DNA from: Pterois miles
Lineage: Eukaryota > Chordata > Actinopteri > Perciformes > Scorpaenidae
Assembly (NCBI GenBank): GCA_947000775.1
Contig: CAMQGK010000110.1
Coordinates: 24,726,501-24,790,500, forward strand
Length of the DNA stretch: 64,000 nucleotides
Direction of reading: 5' to 3'
Shown here: piece by piece, positions 28,601 through 40,037 of the stretch
How the letters are laid out: every line of letters begins with the position of its first letter
Numbering within the stretch: position 1 is the stretch's first letter
Translations under genes and position numbers: made by a program
The notes under the pieces: generated by a model
The model's input: only the letters and a program-made list of their open reading frames with translations
Told to the model about the DNA's origin: nothing
Databases searched by the model: none

Positions 28601-31600
28601 CACCATAGAATCATTCTACATGCTATAATACGACCGTTTTCATGATTTTTTTCGACATCCAAAAAATTTGACGTGTTCGTCGAAAAATTTCGACATACTA
28701 TACTATGGCGTTTTTTTTGTAAAATTTTCTGACATTTCTCAAACTGACTTTTGATCACCATAGAATCATTCTACATGCTATAATATGACCGTTTTCATGA
28801 TTTTTTTCATCATCAGAAAAAATTGAGGTTTTCAGCGAAAAATTTCGACATACTATACTATGGATTTTTTTTTTTGTAAAATTTTCCGACATTTCACGAA
28901 ATGACTTTTGTTCACCATAGAATCATTCTATATGCTATAATACGACCGTTTTCATGATTTTTTTCGACGTCCAAAAATTTGACGTTTTCGTCGAAAAATT
29001 TCGACATACTATACTATGGCGTTTTTTTTTTTGTAAAATTTTCCGACATTTCACGAAATGACTTTTGTTCACCTTAGAATCATTCTATATGCTATAATAC
29101 GACCGTTTTCATGATTTTTTTCGACATCCAAAAAATTTGACGTTTTCGTCGAAAAATTTCGACATACTGTACTATGGCGATTTTTTTTTTTGTAAAATTT
29201 TCCAACATTTCACGAAATGACTTTTGTTCACCATAGAATCATTCTACATGCTATAATATGACCGTTTTCATGATTTTTTTCATCATCAGAAAAAATTGAG
29301 GTTTTCAGGGAAAAATTTCGACATACTATACTATGGCTTTTTTTTTTTTTGTAAACTATTCCAACATTTCCCGAAATTACTTTTGTTCACCATAGAATCA
29401 TTCTGCATGCTATAATACGACCGTTTTAATGATTTTTTTCGACATCCAGAAGATTTGACGTTTTCCTTGAACAATTTCGACATACTATACTATGCCATTT
29501 TTTTTTGTTTTGGTGAAATTTTCAAACATGTCACGAAATGACATTTGTTCACCATAGAATCATTCTACATGCTATAATACGATCGTTTTCATAATGTTTT
29601 TAGACATCCAGAATATTTGACGTTTTCGTCGAAAAATTTCGACATACTATACTATGGCGTTTTTTTTGTAAAATTTTCCGACATTTCTGAAAATGACTTT
29701 TGTTCACCATAGAATCATTCTACATGCTATAATATTACCGTTTTCATGATTTTTTTCATCATCAGAAAAAATTGAGGTTTTCAGCGAAAAATTTCGACAT
29801 ACTATACTATGGCGGTTTTTTTTTTTGGAAAATATTCCAACATTTTCCGAAATGACTTTTGTTCACCATAAAATCATTCTATATGCTATAATATGACCGT
29901 GTTCATAATGTTTTTCGACATCCAGAAGATTTGACGTTTTCGTCGAAAAATTTCGACATACTATACTATGCCATTTTTTTTTTTTGTTTTGGTAAAATTT
30001 TCCAACATGTCACGAAATGACATTTGTTCACCATAGAATCATTCTACATGCTATAATACGATCGTTTTCATAATTTTTTTAGACATCCAGAATATTTGAC
30101 GTTTTCGTCGAAAAATTTCGACATACTATACTATGATTTTTTTTTTTTTTGTAAAATTTTCCAACATTTCACGAAATGACTTTTGTTCACCATAGAATCA
30201 TTCTACATGCTATAATACGACCGTTTTCATGATTTTTTTCGACATCCAAAAAATTTGACGTTTTTCGTCGAAAAATTTCGACATACTATACTATGGCGTT
30301 TTTTTTGTAAAATTTTCCGACATTTCTCAAACTGACTTTTGATCACCATAGAATCATTCTACATGCTATAATATGACCGTTTTCATGATTTTTTTCATCA
30401 TCAGAAAAAATTGAGGTTTTCAGCGAAAAATTTCGACATACTATACTATGGCGTTTTTTTTTTTGTAAAATTTTCCGACATTTCACGAAATGACTTTTGT
30501 TCACCTTAGAATCATTCTATATGCTATAATACGACCGTTTTCATGATTTTTTTCGACATCCAAAAAATTTGACGTTTTCGTCGAAAAATTTCGACATACT
30601 ATACTATGCCATTTTTTTTTGTTTTGGTAAAATTTTCAAACATGTCACGAAATGACATTTGTTCACCATAGAGTCATTCTACATGCTATAATACGATCGT
30701 TTTCATAATTTTTTTAGACATCCAGAATATTTGACGTTTTCGTCGAAAAATTTCGACATACTATACTATGTCTTTTTTTTTTTAAATTTTCCGACATTTC
30801 TCAAAATGACTTTTGTTCACCGTAGAATCATTCTACATGCTATAATATGACCGTTTTCATGATTTTTTTCATCATCAGAAAAAATTGAGGTTTTCAGGGA
30901 AAAATTTCGACATACTATACTATGGCTTTTTTTTTTTGTAAACTATTCCAACATTTTTTCGAAATGACTTTTGTTCACCATAAAATCATTCTACATGCTA
31001 TAATACGACCGTTTTCATAATGTTTTTCGACATCCAGAAGATTTGACATTTTCACGGAAAAATTTCGACATACTATACTATGGCCATTTTTTTTTTTTTG
31101 TAAAATTTTCCAACATTTCCCGAAATGACTTTTGTTCACCATAGAATCATTCTACATGCTATAATACGATCGTTTTCATAATTTTTTTAGACATCCAGAA
31201 TATTTGACGTTTTCGTCGAAAAATTTCGACATACTATACTATGATTTTTTTTTTTTTTTTTGTAAAATTTTCCAAAATTTCACGAAATGACTTTTGTTCA
31301 CCATAGAATCATTCTACATGCTATAATACGACCGTTTTCATGATTTTTTTCGACATCCAAAAAATTTGAAGTTTTCGTCGAAAAATTTCGACATACTATA
31401 CTATGGCGTTTTTTTTGTAAAATTTTCCGACATTTCTCAAACTGACTTTTGTTCACCATAGAATCATTCTACATGCTATAATATGACCGTTTTCATGATT
31501 TTTTTCATAATTAGAAAAAATTGAGGTTTTAAGGGAAAAATTTCGACATACTATACTATGGCTTTTTTTTTTTTGTAAAATATTCCAACATTTCCCGAAA

Positions 31601-33210
31601 TGACTTTTGTTCACCATAAATCATTCTACATGCTATAATACGACCGTTTTCATAATGTTTTTCGACATCCAGAAGATTTGACGTTTTCGTCGAAAAATTT
31701 CGACATACTATACTATGCCATTTTTTTTTGTTTTGCTAAAATTTTCCAACATGTAACGAAATGACATTTGTTCACCATAGAATCATTCTACATGCTATAA
31801 TACGATCGTTTTCATAATTTTTTTCGACATCCAGAATATTTGACGTTTTCGTCGAAAAATTTCGACATACTATACTATGATTTTTTTTTTTTTTTTTGTA
31901 AAATTTTCCAACATTTCACGAAATGACTTTTGTTCACCATAGAATCATTCTACATGCTATAATACGACCGTTTTCATGATTTTTTTCGACATCCCAAAAA
32001 TTTGACGTTTTCGTCGAAAAATTTCGACATACTATACTATGGCGTTTTTTTTTTGTAAAATTTTCCGACATTTCTCAAACTGACTTTTGATCACCATAGA
32101 ATCATTCTACATGCTATAATATGACCGTTTTCATGATTTTTTTCATCATCAGAAAAAATTGAGGTTTTCAGCGAAAAATTTCGACATACTATACTATGGC
32201 GTTTTTTTTTTTGTAAAATATTCCAACATTTCCCGAAATGACTTTTGTTCACCATAAAATCATTCTACATGCTATAATACGACCGTTTTCATGATTTTTT
32301 TCGACATCCAAAAAATTTGACGTTTTCGTCGAAAAATTTCGACATACTATACTATGGCTTTTTTTTTTTTTGTAAACTATTCCAACATTTCCCGAAATGA
32401 CTTTTGTTCACCATAAAATCATTCTACATGCTATAATACGACCGTTTTCATCATGTTTTTCGACATCCAGAAGAGTTGACGTTTTCGTCGAAAAATTTCG
32501 ACATACTATACTATGCCATTTTTTTTTGTTTTGCTAAAATTTTCCAACATGTCACGAAATGACATTTGTTCACCATAGAATCATTCTACATGCTATAATA
32601 CGATCGTTTTCATAATTTTTTTCGACATCCAGAATATTTGACGTTTTCGTCGAAAAATTTCGACATACTATACTATGATTTTTTTTTTTTTTTTTAATTT
32701 CCAACATTTCACGAAATGACTTTTGTTCACCATATAATCATTCTATATGCTATAATACGACCCTTTTCATGATTTTTTCGACATCCAAAAATTTGACGTT
32801 TTCGTCGAAAAATTTCGACATACTATACTATGGCGTTTTTTTTTTGTAAAATATTCCAACATTTCCCGAAATGACTTTTGTTCACCATAAAATCATTCTA
32901 TATGCTATAATATGACCGTTTTCATAATGTTTTTCGACATCCAGAAGATTTGACGTTTTCGTCGAAAAATTTCGACATACTATACTATGATTTTTTTTTT
33001 TTTTGTAAAATTTTCTAACATTTCACGAAATGACTTTTGTTCACCATAGAATCATTCTACATGCTATAATACGATCGTTTTCATAATTTTTTTCGACATC
33101 CAGAATATTTGACGTTTTCGTCGAAAAATTTCGACATACTATACTATGATTTTTTTTTTTTTTTTTAATTTCCAACATTTCACGAAAATGACTTTTGTTC
33201 ACCATAGAAT

Positions 33211-33600
33211 CATTCTACATGCCATAATACGAGCGTTGTCATGATTTTTTTCATCATCAGAAAAATTTGAGGTTTACAACAAAAAATTTGGCGGTTTTTT
33301 TATGGTAAAATTTTCATGTCACGAAATGACTTTTGTTCACCATAGAATCATTCTACATGCTATAGTACGACTGCTTCCAAAAAAATTTTCGACATCCAGA
33401 ATATTTGACTTTTCCAGCGAAAAATTTCGACACTATGCTATGCCATTTTTTTTTGGTAAAATTTTCCAACATGTAACAAAATGTCACCATAGAATCATTC
33501 CACATGCTATAATACGACAGTTTTAATCATTTTTTTGACATCCAGAATATTTGAGTTTTTCAGCGAAAAATTTCGACATACTATACTACGGCGTTTTTTT
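33211..33600 (+). repeat. Diverged edge block, duplicate of 22,236-22,620
   Basis: This is a near-identical partner of the internal block and shares its private variants (ggtttacaacaaaaaattt, tgctatagtacgactgc, cacatgctataatacgacag). From here to 34,009 the monomers become increasingly irregular, as is typical of satellite edges where exchange is less frequent. Confidence 0.85.
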
Positions 33601-33964
33601 TTTTAATTTTTTTTGCAAAATTTTCCAACATTTCACGAAATGACTTTTTTTCACCATACAATCATTCTACATGCTATAATACGACCGTTTTCATGATTTT
33701 TTTCGACATCCATAAAATTTGACATTTTCGTCGAAAAATTTCAACATACTATACTATGGCGTTTTTTTTTTTTTGTAAAATTTTCCAACATTTTTTTTTC
33801 ACCATAGAATCATTCTATATGCTATAATACAACTGTTTTCTTGATTTTCTTGGACATCCAGGAAATTTGACGTTTTCGTAAAAAAATTTCGACATTCTAT
33901 ACTATGGCGTTTTTTTTGTAAAATTTTCCAACATTTCACGAAATGACTTTTGTTCACCATAGAA

Positions 33965-34960
33965 TCATTCTACATGCTTTAATACGACCGTTTTCATTAT
34001 TTTTTCCGACCTGAAATGTCGGTCTTGAAGGACTTCCCAGAGATGCTTAGCACTTATTGGCCCTTTTGCCTTCACTCTGCGGTCCAGCTCACCCCAAACC
34101 ATCTGGATTGGGTTCAGGTCTGGTGACTGTGGAGGCCAGGTCATCAGGCGCAGCACCCCATCACTCTCCTTCTTGGTCAAATAGCCCTCACACAGCCTGA
34201 AGGTGTGTTTGGGGTCTTTGTCCTGTTGAAAAATAAATGATGGTCCAACTAAACGTAAACCGGATGGAATAGCATGCCGCTGCAAGATGCTGTGGTAGCC
34301 ATGCTGGTTCAGTATGCCTTCAATTTTGAATAAATCCCCAACAGTGTCACCAGCAAAGCCCCCCCACACCATCACACCTCCTCCTCCATGCTTCACGGTG
34401 GGAACCAGGCATGTAGAGTCCATCCGTTCACCTTTTCTGCGTCGCACAAAGACACGGTGGTTGGAACCAAAGATCTCAAATGTGGACTCATCAGACCAAA
34501 GCCCAGATTTCCACTGATCTAATGTCCATTCCTTGTGTTCTTTAGCCCAAACAAGTCTCTTGTGCTTGTTGCCTGTCCTTAACAGTGGTTTCCTAGCAGC
34601 TATTCTACCATGAAGAACTGATTCACACAGTCTCCTCTTAATAGTTGTTCTAGAGATGTGCCTGCTGCTAGAACTCTGTGTGGCATTGACCTGGTCTCTA
34701 ATCTGAGCTGCTGTTAACCTGCCATTTCTGAGGCCGGTGACTCGGATGAACTTATCCTCCGCAGCAGAGGTGACTCTTGGTCTTCCTTTCTTGGAGTGGT
34801 CCTCATGTGAGCCACTTTCTTTGTAGCGCTTGATGGTTTTTGCGACTGCACTTGGGGACACTTTCAAAGTTTTCCCAATTTTTCGGACTGAGTGACCTTC
34901 ATTTCTTAAAGTAATGATGGCCACTCGTTTTTCTTTACTTAGCTGCTTTTTTCTTGCCAT
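33965..34960 (-). pseudogene. Tc1-family transposase, truncated and with satellite-derived C-terminus
   Basis: This is a 331-codon open frame encoding a DDE transposase that would bind terminal repeats and cut and paste the element. Visible parts are an N-terminal helix-turn-helix pair (about residues 1-110, with the GRPR motif at 59-62), the first catalytic Asp in WSDES (D157), the second in QQDKDPKHT (D247), and SPDLNPI before position 286. The third catalytic residue should be Glu; here it is Gln (codon CAG, 34,105-34,103). The spacing of 38 residues between D247 and position 286 fits the DD38E branch of Tc1 rather than DD34E. Family members run to about 340-345 residues, but this one leaves homology after LQD (residue 313), and about the last 13 codons are satellite DNA. 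It is probably inactive although open. Confidence 0.9.
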
Positions 34961-35375
34961 AATACAGATTCTAACAGTCTATTCGGTAGGACTATCAGCT
35001 GTGTATCCACCTGACTTCTGCACAACACAACCGATGGTCCCAACCCCATTTATAAGGCAAGAAACCCCACTTATTAAACCTGACAGGGCCCACCTGTGAA
35101 GTGAAGACCATTTCAGGTGACTAACTCTTGAAGCTCATCAAGAGAATGCAGAGTGTGTGAAGCAGTAATCAGAGCAAAAGGTGGCTACTTTGAAGAAACT
35201 ACAATATAAGACATATTTTCAGTTGTTTCACACTTTTTTTGTTAAGTACATATTTCCACATGTGTTAATTCATAGTTTTGATGTCTTCAGTGTGAATCTA
35301 CAATGTCAATAGTCATGAAAAGAAAGGAAACTCATTGAATGAGAAGGTGTGTCCAAACTTTTGGTCTGTACTGTA
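34010..35375 (-). mobile_element. Tc1/mariner transposon, left end missing
   Basis: This is a Tc1-type element read on the minus strand. The right end is complete: the terminal inverted repeat finishes at ggtctgtactgta at 35,375 beside a TA dinucleotide inside a minisatellite unit, as expected for Tc1 insertion at TA. The family's terminal repeats are long. The right one (about 35,110-35,375) even contains plus-strand sequence resembling the end of the transposase gene, around ggtgactaactcttgaagct. The left terminal repeat is absent; element sequence stops at about 34,010 and satellite sequence begins directly. The element therefore cannot be mobilised as a normal two-ended unit. The transposase ORF is annotated separately. 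Confidence 0.93.
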
Positions 35376-38160
35376 TACTATGACTTTTTATCATGAATTT
35401 TTTTGACATACTATACTATGACTTTTTATCATGAAATTTTTTGACATACTATACTATTAATTTTTATCATGAAAGTTTTTGACATACTATACTAAGACTT
35501 TTTTCATGACATTTTTCATCATACTATACTATTAGTTTTTAGCATGAAATTTTTTTGGCATACGATACTATGACTTTTTTCCATGACATTTCTCGTCATA
35601 CTATATTATGACTTTTAAGCATGATATTTTTTTACATATTATACTGTGACTTTTTTCCATACTATTAGTTTTTAATCATGAAATTTTTTGATATACTATG
35701 ACTTTTTTTCATGAAATTTTTTTTTTTTGACATACTATAGCAGGACTATTTTTCACCATACTATACCATAACATTTTATGCCAATTTTCAACATGCTATA
35801 CTAGGATTTTGTATGGCAATTTTCGCCATACTATACTATGACTTTTTATCATGAAATTTTTTGACATATTATACTATGACTTTTTTTCTATGACATTTTT
35901 CAACATATAAAACTGACTTAATACAATCTTCATGAAGTTTTTCAACATACTATAATGTGACTATTTAGAATGATATTTTTCGAAATACTATACTATACTA
36001 TGACTTTTTTATGCCATTTTTTTGACACACCTGCTTATTTTAGTAATACAGTGTGTCTAAAAAAGTCAGTAAAGTATGTCAAAAAAAGACATATGTCATG
36101 CAATATGCATAAAAACAGTACTATGCTTAAAAAAAAAAGTCATAGTATAGAAAGTAAAAGCCATAGAGTAAATGTTTTAAAAGTCACAGTATAGTATATA
36201 GAAAAAAATCTTAATGCTATGTCAAAAAAAAAGTCATTATTGGATGTTGGAGACAGGTCATGGCACAGTATGTCAATTTTTTTTTTTTAATTCGTAGTAT
36301 TGTTTCTTGAGAAAATAAATCAAAAATTGATAGTACAGTAAGTAAAAAATATTTTGAAAAAGTGGTAGTATGGTAAGTTGAAAAATTAAAAAAAAATATT
36401 TAAGTAATTTTAAAGCATGTTGAAAAAATAAAAAACTATAGTATGTCAAAACAGTGTACTATGTCGAAAAAAAGTCATAGTATAGCATGTCGAGAAAATA
36501 AAAGCAAAAAATTTTTTTTATTTTATTATTGTTATACTATGAGAAAAGGCATAGTATGTTGAAAGAAGACGTACTATTGTGACTTTTTGTTGACTTACTG
36601 TACCATCACTTTTTTGACATGCTATGTCAAATGTTTTTTTTCTTTTTTTAAATTGACATACTGTACTATGACTTTTATTCAACATACTAAACTGTGACTT
36701 TTTGTCAACATAATATACTGCTTTTTAAAATCTTTTTTTCCAATATGACCATAGTGTATTAAGTAGAAAAAAGTCATACTCTAGCATGTGTTTTGACTAT
36801 ATTCATTTTCAATACAACTTAAAATGTTTCAACATGCTATCCCATGACTTTTCTTTTAACTTACTATATTATGTCTAATTTTTTTCAACATTACCTATTT
36901 TCAACATTCTATATTAAGGCCTTTAATTGTTTTTTAATTTATACTTATTGATAATGTTTAATATTTTTTAATAAGCTATAGTATAATGTTTTTTTGACAT
37001 ACTGTACTGACTTATTTTTTGAACATATTATATGACTTTTAGAGAATATTTTAACATGCTATGACTTTTTTGACTACAGTGTGGGTTTTTAGTCCAAATA
37101 CTATACCGTACTTTTTTTCAAAAAAAAAAAATTGCAGCATACTATACTATGACTTGCAATTTTTTTTGAACATGCTATATATTTTTTTGAATAGTACATA
37201 CTACACAGTTTTTTTAACATACATTTTTTTTTTTTTTTCAACATGCTATAGTATACTATCACTTTTCAATTGTTTTTACACTGACTTTAAGAAAACATTT
37301 CAACATACTATGAATTTTTCTCAATATACTGTACTATGTACTAAAAAAAAATTGCAGCATACTATACAATGTTTAGTTTTTTCCAAAAAAACAATACTAT
37401 GAGTGTTTTAGACATACTATGGCATTTCTTTTTTCAACATACGACCTCTAAAAATGTTTTCTGACATACTATGACTTTTTTTACTACATATTATAGCATA
37501 ACTTTTTTCTCAATGTACTATACTATGACTATTTAAAACATACTATACAACTTTTGACACACTGTACTAATAATGACTTTCTTTGACGTACTAAATTGTG
37601 ACTTTTTTACATATATACTATGACTTTGAAAAAAAATTCAACATACTATACATTAATTTTTTCCACATGCTATACTACTATACTATTACCGTACTTATTT
37701 TTTCATCATACTCTAACATGACTTTTTTCTACATATTCTATGACTATTTGTTCGATGTACTGCTCTAACCTTTTTTTTTTTCCTCGACATACTATATAAA
37801 GACATTGTCTATTTTTTTAACATACTATACTATGATTTTTTTTCATATGGCTTTTTTTTCTTTTTTTTCCCACCAGCTATAGTATAACTTTTTTAAATAT
37901 ACTATACTATGTATAGTACTGTCACAATTTTATATATACTTTGATTTATGACTTTTTCCAACATTTCAACATAATATAACTTGTTTTATTACTCTTCAAC
38001 ATACTACACTGACTTTTTTGACAGATTATACCATAACGTTTTTCGACATACAGTACTATGATATTTTTCTACATGCTTTACTGAGGGTTTTTTAAATTTT
38101 CTTTTTTCTAACTATAGATTTTTAAGACTTTTCAACATACTATACTGTGCATGTATAAAT
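35376..38160 (+). repeat. Decayed minisatellite of ~36-42-bp units
   Basis: Irregular tandem units are built around gacatactatactatgac, a T-run and catgaaatttttt (clear copies at 35,376-35,470). They diverge strongly toward the right. The core is the same as in the 159-bp array, so the two are related. Units from about 36,055 to 36,572 are in the opposite orientation (gtcatagtatag-type, A-rich on the plus strand), with another short inverted patch near 36,737-36,792. There is no coding potential; open frames here are low-complexity artefacts. Confidence 0.9.
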
Positions 38161-38754
38161 GTCATGGTATAATATATTATAAAATTTGTCTTTGTATATT
38201 ACATCATTAAAGCTATACAATAGTATGTCTCACCAAGACAGAACTGAGCCATGGTTCAAACTCCTTGTCCTCTAACCACTTGTTTGAAAACTTGCATCTC
38301 CTCATTAGGTAGGGGGTACAGAGATCATTATCAAGCAGCAGTCAGTCAGTGGGTGAGTGTCGGCTGTCCTTTTCAGAGGAAGTAAATCTAGCAAGATTCC
38401 ATAAATAAACTACACAGATTCCCACTAGGCAGCTACACAATAATCAAAGTCATGCAAACTTTAGCATACAGCCTCCTTTTGGACAAATACACAAAATTAT
38501 TGAAAACATCAAGAAGCTGAGACTTGTTAACACATTTTAAGGGCATTAATAAATTAAGACTATGCAGACACCCTGATGTATCCATTACTTTGACCATATA
38601 TTTAACTATCTATCCATTTCTTAAGATAATTATTTAAACTCTCTATCCAGTACTTTAAGCTGTTCAGGCTTTCCTGCTCTCTTGTGATTTATACAATATC
38701 AGTCTCAATGTAGTGTTCAGGTGTTGAAGCAGATTCAATATTTCTGTATATATA
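38161..38754. other. Unassigned intergenic sequence
   Basis: This is ordinary AT-rich non-repetitive sequence between the minisatellite and the next transposon-like block. I see no gene, RNA or recognisable repeat. Confidence 0.6.
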
Positions 38755-40037
38755 TTTTTTAAAAGGTATTTTCCATTTTTTTGTCCAAATCAGTTGAGCT
38801 CTTAGAGCAGGTGCAAGGCGGCACACAATACGGCGCAACAGTCAGTGCTAATTTCAGACCAATGCAGTTGTCATTTTCACCCCCAGCGTCCACGTTGTGT
38901 AACTTGTGCCTATCTGAGCCTCCACGGGCGTGAGGTGTGGTCACTTGCATTGTTGGCACGTTGCTATCTTGAGGCAGCAGAAAGCGACTGCGCCCCACAA
39001 AAACGTGGTCTTAAGTCTGGCGCAGTATTTTCCTGCTATTTAAACGGCACATTATGCAGATAGTAAAATACGCCTCCATAGGCAGGTTCATAACATGCGT
39101 ATACTCTGCCTGTTACACTCATAGGGACGTGCAGCAACACTCCTCAGTTATATAGAGAGACTGCGCTAGAACAAATGTTTTAATTTATGTTGAGGAAAAC
39201 ATAATACGGGGCAGGTGGCAGGCAAAGTCTAATGACTATAATGGTATGGCTTTCAGGCACTCTGTAATGTTAAACCTACAGTGCACTCTCAGTGCTCTTC
39301 CGGTCACTGGCGCAACTATGTGACCAACAAGATTATAGTGCACACGCCTCTGTAGCGTCTCCACTCCCCACCCCTCTGAGTGTGCGAGTGTAGACGTAGG
39401 CTACTTCAAAGTGTGCAGACCCTCTTCCCCTAAACGGTGGCGTTATGAGGCTGATGGATCCACGCATTAGGCATTGCCTCTCTGGTAGTGCCCTGCCGCA
39501 AGCCCGTGCGTAATGAATCTCCGGAAGATTCCACTCAGCTGGTTCGAACCCCCCAATGGGTTGCATTGGAAAGTAATACAGTTTTCATTATTTATCAATA
39601 CATGTTTAGCGTATTTAGCCAAAGCTTATTATCATAAAATTATTTGTACTCTCCAGTGCTGTCTGTACCCGTTAAATTTACTTAAATGCAGTCAAACGGA
39701 GTTGTTGATGGGACCAAGGATTGGGTTGAGGCAGAGGATCAACCGGGCAAGGACCACATACATCTCGCTTTCACTTCGTGCACAAGCAGATTCATTGAAT
39801 CAGCAGAAAACGGCTTGTTTCTCCAATTTGCTGAATCTGCCTTTTAAACAGCATTGTGCCAAGAGCAGACGCACCAGGCTTTGGGAGCAATGAGAGATGA
39901 CACTCCCCCTTGCAGCTTATTTTGTGCCCAGATTATGAACTGTTAACTAGCATAAGCTGAGTTGGACACGCCCTAAATGCACTTGCGCCATGCACTTTAG
40001 ACCATGCGCTATGGCTCGTTTAAATAGGGCCCTCAGT
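38755..40037 (-). mobile_element. Degenerate non-autonomous DNA transposon (class not determined)
   Basis: Reading on the minus strand from about 40,037, the sequence opens with gggccctatttaaacgagcc and then gcgcatggtctaaagtgcat. I recognise this as the end of a high-copy fish DNA transposon whose copies begin gggccctatttta. The interior has the same unusual composition, rich in GCGCA and TGCGCC words (for example 38,815-39,010). An internal ctatttaaacggc at about 39,036 resembles the end sequence. I could not match a clear second terminus or a transposase, so the left boundary is approximate and the superfamily is left open. Short open frames in it have no family resemblance. Confidence 0.55.

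Larger units (their letters stand above)
1..34009 (+). repeat. Satellite array, ~159-bp monomer, T-rich on + strand
   Basis: More than 200 head-to-tail copies of an AT-rich monomer fill this stretch. Successive starts of the motif aaaaatttcgacatac fall about 155-163 bp apart (for example 21, 180, 343), and most length variation comes from one poly-T tract of roughly 8-18 bases. Each monomer contains gacatactatactatg, a T-run, a gtaaaattttcc-like stretch, a cacgaaatgac-like stretch, agaatcattct and atgctataatacgac. At least three classes alternate. They differ in the linker before the core (catcatcagaaaaaattgag, cgacatccagaagatttgac or cgccatccagaatatttgac) and in gtaaaattttcc versus gttttggtaaaattttcc after the T-run. 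Copies are highly similar, which implies recent homogenisation. I see no gene; the few short ORFs inside are chance open frames in repeat units. The array runs off the left edge and becomes more diverged over the last ~700 bp. Confidence 0.97.

Noticed and set aside
33302..33526. Open frame of 74 codons at the array edge
   Set aside because: It is a direct translation of two satellite monomers; a peptide repeat simply reflects the DNA repeat.
1..33960. CRISPR array or bacterial repeat system
   Set aside because: Repeats are contiguous with no unique spacers, and the context is a vertebrate nuclear genome.
1..33960. Centromeric satellite
   Set aside because: The ~159-bp monomer length would be compatible, but the array abuts ordinary genes and nothing in the sequence shows a centromere function; CENP-A mapping would be needed.
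34314..34517. Plus-strand open frame across the transposase
   Set aside because: It is the antisense shadow of the transposase gene.
39513..39893. 126-codon open frame
   Set aside because: It lies inside a degenerate DNA transposon, has no domain resemblance and no splice context.
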